NCBI GenBank assembly: GCA_025738555.1
Contig: JAOVFP010000011.1
Span: 3,720,001-3,784,000, forward strand
DNA: 64,000 nt
Direction: 5' to 3'
Origin: Cyathus striatus
Lineage: Eukaryota > Basidiomycota > Agaricomycetes > Agaricales > Nidulariaceae
Positions 21,446-33,850 of the stretch are shown here, piece after piece. The notes below the pieces were generated by a model. That model was not told the origin of the DNA, searched no databases, and saw only the letters and a program-made list of their open reading frames with translations. Each line of letters starts with the position of its first letter. The first letter of the stretch is position 1. Position numbers and translations under genes: made by a program.

Positions 21446-23357
21446 CTATAATGAATCAGGCTCTAAAAGACGCAACGCATCATACACCGAGCTCTGAATC
21501 GAGGTCGTCCATGCCCATTCCCAATTTTTCGTAAACGTCTGACTGAGTAATTGGAGTTTCGCTCTTAGCTGATTGCCAGTTAAAGTATCGAAATCGATCC
21601 CGTCGAAATGGAGGGAGAAGTATTGCCCGTTAAGACGTGCGCGCTCGTGAACGTTGTGTGCAATGGGCCTTCGGACGTGATCGTATACGCTCAATGCATG
21701 AGCGAGAGTCTCACGTGTTGTCTGTGGGTGACCAAGGACTGTAGCGATCATGTAGGCGTCCTAAGCACCGAGGGGTCAGCATGAATATTCAGGAATGTGA
21801 TATTCACAAAAATACCTCGATGGCCTGTCCCGCTCCGGACCCTTGATAAGGTGCATGTGCGTGCGCCTGTAAAAGGACGTTAGTTTATAATCTTCAAGGA
21901 AATAGAAGAAAAGAACCTACAGCATCGCCAATAACCGCAACACGCCCGGAAACAAACGAGCCGAGTGATTTAACAGTATGGATGGCCCAGCGTAATGGTT
22001 TATCAACGCACTGCCAAGGTAGGAAGAGATAAATGAGTATTTCTGATCGTCATTCAGAATAAAAGATTTCATACATCCATGAGAGCTTGGACCTCGGGCT
22101 CCCATGTTTGGAAACTTGATGCAAATTCCGAAATGTCACCTGGACACACCCATTGACCGTTGAACTTTGTTCCTTCAAGGTGCTGTTGAGTTTTGAAGGC
22201 CACGAAGTTGATGAGTCGCCCATGTGAGATGGGATATGCGATCACATGCTGAAATAGTGATGTTAGTGATGTTGGCGCTGTGTGAATATGATTAAACTTA
22301 CACCTCCTTTTCCAAGATACTTTAGTTGACTAGAAGTCAATGCTATGTTCAAGCTATAAGAAATATAACCGCTTACCTGAGTGGGTTGAGTAAATACTCG
22401 GTGGTTAGGATACCTCGCTCTTAATTTTTCCGCTGGAATTAACGCGCGGTAAGCATTAGTACCCGACCACTCGGGCTCCACACAGCTCATAATAGCAGCA
22501 GCCTCCGCCTTTCGCCCCTCACTCTGGGCCCAACGTGCCTTCTCACCGCACAACGAGGCACGGACTGCTGATTTCACGCCATCAGCGCCAATAAGAACAT
22601 CACACGAATATGTGGTTCCATCTTCGAAGAGAAGATCCACAGACCCATTAAGACGTTGTGAATACGACCTTAGACGCTTCCCGCAATGAATACGATACGA
22701 CCGGGGTATCTTCTTCAACAGCACCTGCTGGAAGTCTGCACGATGAAAAGTCATCAAGTTTCCTGTGGGCATAAAGAATAAACATTTGATGTCATAAGAC
22801 TGGTACCCGCGAATGCATACCCTGTGTGATTAAGGTATAGAAGTCAAGCCCATGTGGCTGGTCGCTCTTTCGGTACCTGAATGAAGTAACTAGTCACGGC
22901 AGTTAAGTCGCAGGATATATGACATGCCGGGACGACGTACCTGGACCTTCCTTTGGTTTTATTTCTGTCGATTTTAGTAGGTCCGCTTCCAGACCAAGCC
23001 TTCTAATGATTTCCCAAGGGCCTGCGGACGATTGAGATGCTGCCACACTTTATGCCATGTTACGAGAAGGTACTCACGCGGGAAGATCCCTATTCCAGCA
23101 CCGACTTCTGCGAGTTTGGAAGCCCCTTCGAATATTTCGACGTCAATATCTGGGTACTGCGATAGAGCGACTAGAAATTTCGGGATGGACGGTCAGTTTA
23201 AGGTGTGGATGATCGTGAGGTAATTTCCGCACCAGCAGCGGTGAGCCCGCCTATGCCAGCTCCACTGTATGGGATCACATCGTCAGCAACAACAGCAAGG
23301 CCATAGAGAGGCGGCGACGAACCATATAGCAACTTTAAATCTCTTTGCAGGTGGCAT
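21446..23357 (-). CDS. FAD-dependent aromatic monooxygenase (salicylate hydroxylase-like)
   Basis: Single-component NAD(P)H/FAD aromatic hydroxylase of the salicylate/6-hydroxynicotinate monooxygenase group; the substrate is unknown. Eleven exons: 23357-23323, 23264-23233, 23170-23078, 23021-22941, 22889-22821, 22762-22377, 22319-22302, 22248-22075, 22010-21921, 21866-21816 and 21760-21446, giving 447 residues. The N-terminal Rossmann motif is VAICGAGIGGLTAAVALSQ, followed by FEGASKLAEVGAGIGIFPR. Then come the HRADFQQVLL helix, the DG motif CDVLIGADGVKSAVR, and the second FAD motif GRVAVIGDAAHAHAPYQGS with GAGQAIEDA. Exon 7 is only 18 nt, encoding YLGKGG. The frame is intact and all flavin motifs are present. 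Probable role in degrading aromatic acids or tailoring a metabolite. Confidence 0.92.
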
Positions 23358-25700
23358 GGCGTTTGATTCTTTGCAGAGAGGGGTCAGAGATGGCTAGTTG
23401 GTGTCGAGGATAGATGTATGAGGGGTCTGAAGGAGGGATTGTGTTGGGCATTTTGAATAAATTTTGGCGCAGAGAAAGACACGGTTGGACCGGACTGAGT
23501 GGTTGCAGTAAGAGAACATTCAACCGAGAGCCTATGACATGCGAGATCTATGTAGATGATGGCAAATGTCAGATAAGGAGTCTCCGATCCGTTCCCACGA
23601 TTTAGTCGCGGCATGGCTCTGTTCCTCATCTCCACTAAGGTATTTTGTGCAAGTCGATCAGAGCACGATCAGCCATCCGACAAGTTCCTCCCAAGGTCAA
23701 CTGATCAGCCTGAAGAGGCCAATATTTTCTATGCCCAAATACCTCCTTTGCATATACTGTCTCTCATATTATAAAACACGCGAGGCACGCGGGATCGTTT
23801 AGACATACCGAAATCCCTGACTTTCTCGTCTCTAATGAATGAGACTGGAATCTGGGATTGGGATTGTCATATTCCGTAGGATTCACCGGAGGCTTAGTCC
23901 CCGTACATAATCGCTTGGTCTCTGCTTTTTGTCATGTGCTACAACGAACATACCCGATAAATCATACGCTCGCAGCAAGTTTCACGGTGCTTTCATACCA
24001 ACAATTGCCCAGCTGTCTGTGGCCCACTGCAGCCCACGAGCATCATCGCCCACAGAAGATATGATCAGTAGTTATTCTGAATTTACGTCAATGTGAAGCT
24101 TCACAAAATACGAGTACAACAAAATAGGGATGTATACTAGATTTGGTTCAACGGTACTCATGCCATCGACCGACGCCCTTCCGAGACGATAAAATGCTTC
24201 CAGGTGGCATTATCTCTGTAGATTGCCTTCTGCCAGCATAACCTCCTTCAACGGATGATGTCTCGAATAACAGATACTGTCTGATATTTTAAACATTTAA
24301 TTTTTGAAGTCTCAAATGTTTTATTTTCACTTACAAAAATACTTACAGATAGCCATCTTCCTGGACCGTGGCGCTTGAACAAAGTTCAATCTGTTGCTCT
24401 GGCAAACCCTACGGTGGTGATTCCATGCTGCCGGCACCCCACAAAACGACTGCGGCGCCGAGCCAGCCGGTGATGTGGATCAAGGCAGACGCTAGCGAAG
24501 ATCACTCACGATCGCTTACAAAACGTGCTTTTACGGCTGATTATCAATATCCCGAGGCTTCTGTGCCTCCGCTTTCCCACCTTTTCCCACTCCACCACAT
24601 CCGAGCGCTCTGCTCCAACTCCAAGGTACAAACAAAGCCCACAATTCTGCAAGCCACCAGCACAAGCGCTCAGGCGACATCGCATTTTCCCTTCGGGACC
24701 TGGGCGTCTGAATTTTTTATTGCTTTAGGTTAGGTTTCACCCAGATATACGAGAGGTGAGGCTGAAGCCAACGGAAAGTGTGCAGGCCGCCTGCCGCCGC
24801 CGATGGCATGCGTATTAATATTCAGCGCAACCCTGTGTTACTTACGCCTTCCAGGCTGTCGAGAGGGTCGCGACTTCGCACACGACACGCTTCGAAGTTG
24901 ACTTTCAAGACCTCCTCGAACTCGTGGCACGTGTCTCGAGCTTCTGGAGATAGTTTGACTTTTCGTCGTCGTGTAGTCAGGAAGCATTTCTCGAAAAACA
25001 TATCGACGACATATGCCCACAAATACTGACTGTTATCATGCCGACGGGGAACGCCAAGGATACCCATTGAGTGCCATCTCCAGGGCCGTTGAAGTTTGGT
25101 TGCAGTTTGTACCAAATTTGTGTTAGTCCCACTCAACGAATGAGTCGACTGCGGTCCTTCCCCACGACCGAGTGAGTGGTCTCGTTTGGGTCTCGTCGTC
25201 CAGTGCCGCTACGAAACAGGATGCCCACTTTCTAGCTCGTCGGACTTTATGCTTTAACCTCCTCCCACTAGCATATCTTATAGAAACGACGGTTTTTCAC
25301 TTTTAGGCTGAGGATTCAAGTTTCCCGTTACAATGCAGACGATGTTGGAGGCAATGCATATCAATAAATGCCCAGAAGAACTACTTGAATTACTGCAAAA
25401 GGTACAAGATATGAATATGCATCTGGGTGCGTTAAGTTGTATAATGCCAACTAGAAACTCTTATCTTACCCTTGTTTCCAGTCTCTTCTCTGACTTTTCT
25501 CATATGGGACATCATGATAACTTTTGATGATGAAGTTCGTTACATCTGGCGGTGTGGTTTCCAACTCCTTACTAGGTGCACAGAATGGTTCTAATGAGAA
25601 CACTTACCCTTTAGCTTACCACGGTTCTCACCCACAAAATGGATCTTCCTCATCACAAGATACATAGCCGTTTTCTCGCTGTGGTGAGATTATCATTCTA
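23358..25700. other. Region without a confident gene; possible exon at 24838-25066
   Basis: A minus-strand frame from ATG 25066 (MGILGVPRRHDNSQYLWAYV, then FFEKCFLTTRRRKVKLSPEA) ends at a good donor (GGC|GTAAGT, near 24845). It looks coding, but no family was recognised and the next exon was not found. A plus-strand frame at 25333-25527 (MQTMLEAMHINKCPEELLEL) is also plausible but unassigned. The remainder holds only short frames. Confidence 0.3.
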
Positions 25701-25799
25701 ATTTGAATTAAATTGATAACTCAAAAGACGATCTTCCCTAGCCAAATGTCTTCTCTAAACATACCTCTTCCACTATCACTCACACCACCAGAGTCATCT

Positions 25800-26899
25800 G
25801 TTTGTGTTCGGATTTACATAGCACAGAAGTCATGCAGCGGGGTCTTATTTATCTGTGCCCAGGCCCTTCTGATGACTCGCGGTTTGTGCCGTTTCTCTTT
25901 TTAATAATGCCATACGGGCTTATTTCATCCCACCTGCCTGCAGCTTACGCCTTATACTTCTGCAATAGAAAAGTAGCGATAAGCATGGGAGTGCTCCTGA
26001 TTCTCCAAATCCCCAGCATACCGGTCATAATTCACTTTTTGCTACCTAAACACTACGCGGTGATGTGTGTAAAAATAACCGCAGCCAGAGACGTTATTAT
26101 TTTTTCGTTCGTTTCCTTTTCTGATTTAAAAAAAAATACAATTGAATAAGAATGTTGGCGTATCGCGTAGGCTAGTTTCCATTGTGCCGTTCCTTATTAT
26201 TCTCGGGCTCACAATAACAAAATATGTGACGGGGCTGAAAGCGGGGTGGGGGAAAATCCCCATAGTCTCGCTTCTGGTAAAAGACGATATTAGGCTCGTC
26301 TCCATCTTTGGTGAAACCCCGCAGCAATCGGTTTTTCATGGACGCTGACCTTCTCTCTGGATTTCAGTATCTTGGATTGCAGCGACTGCAATCGCTACCA
26401 ATTTCATTAATCCAATATTCGGATACACCGGGCTCTAGTAAGTCGCCGTTCTCATAATTCGTAATCTTTTCATGTCTCCTATCGCTTCTGTTTGCCTGCT
26501 TGCCTGACGACACATATTCTCATTTCCAGTTGGATAATGTCGATATTACCTGCTTCCGTACGTATTCCAAATCCCTACCAGAAGCAACCGCACCTGTTGC
26601 CTAATCTGAAAAATCAAATCCTTCCGTAAACGCCTACTTAATACTTCCTTTTTCTTTTCCAATATTCTCAGGTCTGTAGAATCGTCATCAACATGCAACG
26701 TCTAGGATGCGTTGGTACACGCCTTCCTCCTTATTCCCAGCGCTATCCACAATTTACGACATACCTTACGGACGGCGTGTCTGGAATGACGAATTCTACG
26801 TTCCCCGCTGAACGTCCAGCCACAACAGCTGAGAGGCATGATCAGTCACCGTTACCTGGGGAGCCAGTGTGGTATGTCATACATCATATATTGACGTAG
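25800..26899 (+). CDS. Partial multi-pass membrane protein, fungal seven-helix (DUF6533-like) type
   Basis: Several plus-strand frames together resemble the C-terminal half of the large basidiomycete seven-transmembrane family. AYALYFCNRKVAISMGVLLI (about 25940) matches the family's Arg/Tyr-Ala-Leu-Tyr loop and following helix. IVPFLIILGLTITKYVTGLK (about 26180), WIAATAIATNFINPIFGYTG (about 26375) and WIMSILPASVCRIVINMQRL (about 26535-26700) would be the next helices and the conserved end. Small introns must join these pieces, but I could not fix all junctions, and the N-terminal helices are not visible. It may be a decayed gene. The function of the family is unknown. Confidence 0.38.
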
Positions 26900-28093
26900 C
26901 TTCGAAGCCTAACACCTCTCAATCGGGGGAAGAATCCATTAAATCCGTTTTCATAAAGGACACCACTACCCAGTGGCAGGATTTCGATTTCATACTACAT
27001 AAATGACTGCCAGCATCCTAGTTCTATTTTTTTTCTCTTATTCGTTATCTTTATCATCGGAGGGGAATTTTACCATTAGTCAATACGATTTTGTAGTTTC
27101 TTAGTAACAAAGTGTATACATTCTATGTGGCTAAGATTTCAATTTAAAATTTGTCAACTAAGTATCCATTGCGATGTTACCTTGTAGAGCAGCAATCCTA
27201 GCGGTGCGGCTGGAGGATACTCTAACGCCGATTTGGACGTACGACTCGCTTGGCTGCCCCGCAGAAATCGTTAAACATAAGGAAGTATCAATTATCACAC
27301 CAAGGCGGTGCAACAATCCCTACTACTTCCAGCTACATACGTATTCCCCCGGGGGCCCTAAAAAGAAGCACCCTTTTAAAATTTACGCAGTTTAGGATAC
27401 ATACTCGAGCGAGGGGTTCCTGGACATCCCCTTCCTGCGGCCCCACGCGTGAAAGGAACCCACGTACGGAATTCGACGGCGATTAGATTCGATGAAAGGA
27501 AACTCTGCCCATTCCAGAACTTAAGATGAAGACGAGATTAAGGCAAGATTGCGAGCAAGATGGGAAATCTCACTTACCACGATAATCTTATCTGTCATCG
27601 TGGCAGGTATCTTGCTGGTGTATTTTCGGATGAATGACGTGCCATATGATATGACAGATGATAAGTTCCTTCCCTTTAAGCTGCCCTGCTGGCAGAAGGC
27701 AGGCAACACTGAAACAGGAAGAACATATCTAATCTATCCAGGAGGTGAGAAGCGAAGCTAATAGTGGTGATATATTTTGATCTCTACAGAGAACATGTAG
27801 CGGAAGCAGGCCCGATCAATCCGTGAGTGCTTTTCTCGAGACACCCCCTCCTCCGTCTGAACCGCGCGAGCTATCTTAAAACATAACCCTGCTCGCAACC
27901 AGTCTAACGTAGCTACCCCGTGACGACGACGCGTGAGCGAAGACAGGGAAAAAAACAACCGACAGACCGAAAATCATTGCGTTACATGACTCATCCAGGC
28001 CAACCAGTCTTCTCAAAAGAGTCTCGGGTTTGACATAACTTTATAATCCCATGTAATCATATCAAAGCGTAGTCCTACGGAACAAAAATGGCA
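26900..28093. other. Intergenic region, no gene recognised
   Basis: Contains a 70-codon frame at 27549-27761 with one hydrophobic helix, but without supporting features. Nothing else was seen. Confidence 0.35.
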
Positions 28094-29495
28094 CTACCAT
28101 CCGAAAATAAGGTCAGACACTTGCCCCAAGACTCCCTTGTTCGGAGTGTTGTTGGGAGGGGGTGGAAGTGCGCTCGGTAGGCCCGAGGCACTCGCTGCGT
28201 TCTGAGGCTGCGGCGTCGCTGGCTTGGGAGGGGCACCCGTCTTCCTGAACGCGGCTGCCGATGGCGCAAGCCTGATAGGTGTCCCGACGGTGGGCGTGTT
28301 TGAAGGAGGCGTAGGCGAAGGCTCATCTACCGCCATCGCATTGCCACTTGGCTCAGGAAGTGCTAGTGCACCAGTCGGGAGGCCGTTCCGCAGTATTGGC
28401 TGACCAAGGAGCGCTTCTGCCTGAGCTGGGTCCTGGGTACCAGCAATAGAATAGGAAAAGGAGGATGAGTCACCGCCCAGTATATAGAATTTGCACACCA
28501 ACTTACTGCCCACTTGACACCAATCATCCAATTTCCACCCATGACGTCTCCATTCTTCCTTACAGCTCTCATCGCATCGCCGATGTCCATATACCCGATC
28601 CTAAAGCAGTTGGTGATCTCAGTATTCTGGTCCGGTTCTGTCGATGTGCCCAACCCCGCGAAATGTTGCGCAGTGGCACTATACTTGTCAGGCGGGTAGC
28701 CAAAGACAATAATATAGACAGGCTGTTGAGCCTGGGAGGCAGAGGAAGGCGCTCGAGTGTGGCGTCGAGTGAATGTGGATGTGTTGAGAGTGGAATTCTA
28801 CTTCCGTATGTGATGTTCAGTGAACCGAAAGATAACGCGGAGAAAAGGTGGGTTTGTCACTCACCCTGGGCTGAAAGCGAGCAGGACTCGAGTCAAGGTT
28901 GAACTCGTTAGGGATATCATTAATCGAGCTCATGGGTGGCGCATCTTCATCTGCCAAGGTCTGACGTTGTCTGGGGGTGGACAGATAAATTGAGGATCGA
29001 ATGACGAAGACACAAGACAAGTCCGAAATGCGGTGTAGGTGGCAAACATACCTCGTGCTTTGGAACATTGATTCCATCCCAAATTCTGAGGCGGAACCTC
29101 GGGATAAGACTTGGCTCATTTTGGCTTTGGTCTGAACGACGGGAATTTCATCTACACGTTGATTTCCTTGTGGGGCATTCTGCATGACATGGATGAATCA
29201 TGAGCACGGAGTGGCGACGCGACCATGGCCGTTGTGCACGGAACGTACATTATTTTGAGAAGCAGTCTAAGCATAAATGGATTGATTACTTATTCGTTCG
29301 TCATACAAAGAGTAGGAAACGCACCATAAGGTAGCCTGGTTGGTAGTGGCTCCGCGACTGAGAAAGAGAGTCACCAAAAGGCGCGGTGAGAGTGTTGCTG
29401 GTGCTGGCGGTGCCCCAGGAGTTCAAGTTGGGGGAGTGATGGACGCCGGTTGAGGTCGACATTCCTGCTACGCTGAAGGTGGGCGAGTTGGGCAT
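28094..29495 (-). CDS. NUP53: Nucleoporin of the Nup35/Nup53 (MPPN) family
   Basis: Inner-ring nuclear pore component linking the pore scaffold to the membrane. Six exons (29495-29325, 29266-29249, 29179-29052, 28970-28865, 28797-28507, 28432-28094) give 350 residues. The N-terminus is Ser/Thr/Gly-rich. The RRM-like Nup35 domain occupies exon 5, starting at QQPVYIIVFGYPPDKYSATA and including NCFRIGYMDIGDAMRAVRKN and GGNWMIGVKW. The tail is Pro/Ala-rich and ends with GVLGQVSDLIFGW, matching the C-terminal amphipathic helix that binds membrane in Nup53 proteins. Exon 2 is a micro-exon of 18 nt. An in-frame ATG 54 nt upstream (29549) is possible, but MPNSPTFSV is preferred because the upstream codons look like leader sequence. 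Confidence 0.9.
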
Positions 29496-29764
29496 GGTGG
29501 CGGTGGTGGTTGAGGGTGAAGACGGGGCGAGCAGAACAAAACCGACCACGCGGGGCGCTTGTTTGTTTCCGTCGCCTTTGATAAACTGAACATCACGTGC
29601 CGTTAAACCATTCTTTCAAAATCTATTGCAGCCAGGAGGCTCTCTCAGCCAAGCTTTCTTCTTCAAAAGTTCAACATATTTATCCTTCATCTCTGCTTGA
29701 TCCAATCTTCAATATTTGTGATAAGAATTGGAAAACAGTAACTATATCGGTTGCACTAATAAGA

Positions 29765-30745
29765 TCATAGGAATCGCCTAAACCACTTGACAGTCTGGTT
29801 AAATTGAAAGCCCCTTCATATCCTTCCTTAACCTCCGGAATGGATAAATTAGGACAGACAGCGAATCCATTCACAACTCAAAACTCATTTATCTCACTTT
29901 CCAATCGTACATTCCTAATGACTTACCTCGATAATCAATGAACTCGCACGGGACACCATCATCGGCACCTTCTTTCCGTCACTCTAATACCGCCTCGGCT
30001 TCCTGTCTCTTCTTTCGCGGAAATGCCTTATCTTCTGTTCTTTGCGTCAGCGCAACGTAACCTTATACAGGCTTTGACCGTTGCTAACCTTCAGCACAAC
30101 CTCATGATGACGGCACCTAAAGTAACCAAGTAAGTACTAAAGTACACCGTTACCGAGCGTTGACTCGGACGCCTCCTTACGCTGATAGACTTTAGAAGCG
30201 CAGGTGTGATACCAACGGGGTGCGCAACCACCATTGCATCATGCATCTGTGGGCTAGAAGCTGTAATGCAGACTACGATCATTCCACCGTAGGAATAGCT
30301 GTTGTCAAAGGTTATCGGAAGAGCGCTAATAATAATCGTCTCCCAAGCTTATCGATTAAATGTACCCTACGCCTCCGGTTCTCTTGTACACTCGCTCGGG
30401 TTTGATTATGGTAGACGGGAATAAAATGTTGCGAGTGAGCAGCAGAAGTCCGCCAATTCTCACAGCTTCAACTCTCTGTTGCTCTACAGCCGGTCTACTC
30501 CCAGTGCAAAGCCAGGGAAAACATATAATCCTGACGAAGATGAACAATAGTATACTGTATAGTATTCCACCCTACCCCCTGAGGTCGACCAGCAGCGTTA
30601 GGCTGATTCACAGTAAAGGGCGGAACACCTAGCCCACATCTGTTGCTTATTCAAAGGAGTACTAAATATTTGACTCGCCAGAAAACATATCAGGAGCCCA
30701 AAAGTCGCACTCCAGGCTCTTCGTCAGAATTATAACGGTTCAATC
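29765..30745 (-). pseudogene. Dienelactone hydrolase family, degenerate copy
   Basis: A decayed paralogue of the intact gene at 31379-32449. Recognisable pieces in order: CDFWAPDMFSGESN (about 30700), FPWLCTGSRPAVEQQRVE (about 30500), a segment HDAMVVAHPVGITPALLKSI in which the conserved GYCYGG nucleophile region has been lost (about 30250), and GFAVCPNLSIPEVKEGYEGA (about 29850). Near the end a small insertion shifts the frame, so the family ending (QTVKWFRRFL-stop) survives only in another frame. No N-terminal MSCPDC exon was found. It is non-functional. Confidence 0.85.
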
Positions 30746-31378
30746 AGTGGTTCTAGGGCCGCTTTAAAATACGAGCCGGAGAAACATTATTAGAGAAAGT
30801 GATTATGTAGGATAGCGTTCTGTGGAGTGATCGACTTTAATGAGTTGTCTATAAATAAAGAAACAACGAAATCAGCCAGGAATGTTGAGTGTTCTGCCTT
30901 ATGCTGCAAAGACGGGTCAGTTTTTACGATAGCACTTACTGTAACAATGATGTAACATATTACATAGCCCTGATTCGGAAGAGTTTCTAAGCCAATGACA
31001 GTGAAAGTGAGATATTAATACTTGCCGAGTATTTTTGGCAACAGCAGTGTGGTTGTCATTCATGCAATTATGCAGGCGATTACTTATTCCTCCATGAAAA
31101 TGTCTGATCAAGACCTTGATACAAGTACCTTAGATATACAATGGGGGTTGTGGTAGGTAACCAATAATACTCAGCAATCGACAAGATGTATATAATACTG
31201 TGACCTGTATCGGATTACTTCCGCACACCCGAGTCTCATAAAACTTTAAAAAAAAATTCGAACCTAGTAGCAGGCGGGCTCAACTTCCTGGATATTTCGT
31301 CAGCTCAAACATCTGTCTGAATCATCAGCTCCCCCCCCCCCTCGGTTTTAAATATTCAGTATATATGATTGTTCATTG
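30746..31378. other. Intergenic region between the two dienelactone hydrolase copies
   Basis: No gene seen. Holds a run of twelve C at about 31331-31342 and an A-rich tract near 31246, both simple-sequence features. Confidence 0.45.
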
Positions 31379-32449
31379 TCAAAGATATCGCATAAACCAC
31401 TCGACAGCCTGATTAAATGCTCCTTCGTATCCAGCCTTTACCTCGGGAATAGATAGGTTAGGTCGCGTAGCAAACCCATGTACAGTTCCTTAAGCAATGT
31501 TATTAAGCCAGAATTACTAGAGTATTGCTTCTTCCTGAGCTTACCATTGTAATCCTTGAACTCGTATGGAACAGGATCTTTACTGTCTTTACGTCGTTCA
31601 AGTATCGCTTCGACTTTAAGCCTTTTCTCTTTGGGAAACGAATCGTCCTCTTTTTTAAGCGTAAGTATGCCATCGGTCTTATGGCTTGATTGTTTCCTAC
31701 CTTCCGCGCATGCCCAAGAAGAAGGGACACTAATGGTCTTCAGATAATCGAGTGATATTGGTCCAGGGTGGGCAATCACCATTGCATCAAGCACTTTAGG
31801 ACGATTAGCGGCGAGTCTAAAGGCTATTGTCCCACCATAACAATACCTGTTTTCCTTTAACATTGAACAGGAAAGGTAAGAGTCAACACGATTCGACTCA
31901 CCCAACAGCGCCTACTTTCTTATACCCTTGCTCAGCTTTGATCTTCGTAATGAACTAAATCAAGAATAAGATATTATTGCGATAAATGGACAAGAACTCA
32001 CGTCATCAACTCGTTGCTGCGCCACAGCCGGTCTACTTCGCCAAAACCACGGGAGACATTTCAACATCGTAAAGATGAACTTAACACGGCCCCAGAATGT
32101 TTTCTTTGTGCCAGGTCGGTCGGGAAGTGTCAGCTGGCTTAAACTAACGGGTGGTATACCTAATTGGCAGATCCAGTAAGTGCCATCCTAATAATCAAAC
32201 ATGAATACAATCGGTCGACTCACCAGCAAACATATCCGGAACCCAAACGTCACATCCTAAACTTTGCGAAAACTCATCCGCCATAAGTTTACAATTCTTA
32301 ACCGGAAGACCGAATATGTCAGTCAGAAGAACAACTGTCCGATCTGAGTTTCCCTGAGGGTATGCGGCAAGGTACGATCCATCTTTATTGATAATGCCTC
32401 TAGGTTCTCCAGGAAGTAAGGCACCTTTGAAACAGTCCGGGCAAGACAT
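31379..32449 (-). CDS. Dienelactone hydrolase family protein
   Basis: Alpha/beta hydrolase of the dienelactone hydrolase family, whose bacterial members open dienelactone rings in chloroaromatic breakdown; the fungal substrate is unknown. Six exons (32449-32224, 32159-32002, 31954-31902, 31846-31701, 31649-31545, 31488-31379) give 265 residues. Visible elements are the fungal start MSCPDCFKGALLPGEPRG, VVLLTDIFGLPVKNCKLMAD, DVWVPDMFAG, the nucleophile motif GYCYGG (Cys in place of the usual Ser), and TVHGFATRPN carrying the catalytic His. It ends in the family motif AFNQAVEWFMRYL. The frame is intact. It is one of three copies in the window, with a pseudogene downstream and a partial copy at 63745. 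Confidence 0.92.
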
Positions 32450-33620
32450 TTGCTGGTATGACGAGGGTGCGAATGAGGATTATTTTATAAAGCTGATCGA
32501 AACGAAGAGTCTGAGAGAGGGCTGGGTAAGTGTTTGAAAAATGAATTTACTACTTGGAATCGCTTGAGGTTGCTTTTATATCTTTTGAAGAGGCCAATTA
32601 TCAATACAAGTCTCGGTTGCACGGTTCTCGATAGGCTGGATATCGCATTTGATTATATACTCAACCCTGTCGCGATCCCGGATGAACACCCGAAAACTTC
32701 CAATTAGAAATACATAAGTAAATAGCTGTTCTATTTTTAGTGATTTTTGCGCGTGCATTCCTTTAACATGCAACAATAGTCATTCAAAGTTCGAATGAAG
32801 GGCGTTCATCGCGTATGTTTATTAGCATTAAGCAAGTTAGGTGTAGAGGGATATTAATATAAGCTAAGAGAGAGGACGTGAGTCAGAGGGTCAACAGCAG
32901 AACAAGGCTGGAGGGTTGTAATTATTTGTTTATAAGATCGTTGGGTTTTGTCGTTAGACAGTAGTATCACAAAATGATATCATATCCAACAACAATATGC
33001 AATTATGCATGCTCGTAAGGAGTCGTAGCGGATAGTGTGTATTGTTTTGGTTCTTTCTAGTGTATGTGTGTGGAATCGGCGAGACTGAAACTCGTGCTGA
33101 TGTGGCAGTACGAGGCAAAGGGGCAAATTTTCTTGCTTGCCTCTGTTTGCCGCTGCAGCTTAGCTAATGTATTGTTTTAGAGTTTCCAGTAATCTGGGTG
33201 GGAAAAAATCAAGTCCCGTGCGTCGCTGACTCTCACAAACTGCACTTTTCTCCTGCTTTTCTCCAAACCTCTAACCGAGAAGCTCGGAGCGCTCCGTAAA
33301 AGGGAAGCATTTCTCTGATTCCGACATCTCCGAGTGCGTGTGTACTATCATAAGTGTGATATTAATCAACTTATCAAGCATTGGTTCAAATTTCAGAGCA
33401 ACGGAAACTTGGTGTTGTTGAGGATCTACTGAATGAAAAATTGGGTGGGCTGGGGCCAAAATAAAAGTACTTTAAGTATTTACACACGAAAACGGGTATG
33501 TAGAGCCAAATTACTATGTAAGTACAAGGCTGGTACACGTGAAATGACCTAGACTGCATGTTTACGTATGAAGATGTCAAACAGGTTCTATGACTCCCAA
33601 TCTAGGGCGGTGATGAATGG
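32450..33620. other. Intergenic region with coding-like remnant on the minus strand
   Basis: A minus-strand frame at 33271-33459 (APAHPIFHSVDPQQHQVSVA, then FEPMLDKLINITLMIVHTHS) looks protein-coding and may continue the reading frame found in the left arm of the inverted repeat at 33621. I do not recognise the family. TTATAAAAT-like sequence on the minus strand about 35 bp upstream of the dienelactone hydrolase ATG (near 32485) may be its TATA element. Confidence 0.35.
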
Positions 33621-33850
33621 ATAGTTAGTAGTCTCGGCTTTCCATCCGTTTTCGGCGATTCGTCCTAAAAAGGACTTCCTACCTCAACCGTCTGGGAAAT
33701 CTCCAACGACTTTAGGAGGGGTGTGCATTCCGCGGTTATCGGGAATTCGGAAGGCCTTTTTGCACGACTAAGGCCTGGAAATATGCACGTGATCCACCCG
33801 TTTTGGTGTATATTCCTGATTTGTAATCACAGTTGTGCTATCAAAACTTG
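33621..33850 (-). repeat. Inverted repeat, left arm (with coding-like sequence)
   Basis: The reverse complement of this arm matches 34305-34476. The best block (33660-33764) shares CCTAAAAAGGACTTCC, TCTCCAACGACTTTAGGAGG and GGCCTTCCGAATTCCC with the other arm. On the minus strand it encodes FLGRIAENGWKAETTNYPFI. A stop interrupts the frame (GGTTGA where the other arm has GGTTGC). It also carries about 60 bp not present in the right arm. Confidence 0.82.

Noticed and set aside
31331..31342. Poly-C run as a possible regulatory element
   Set aside because: A simple homopolymer downstream of the dienelactone hydrolase stop; nothing else supports function.
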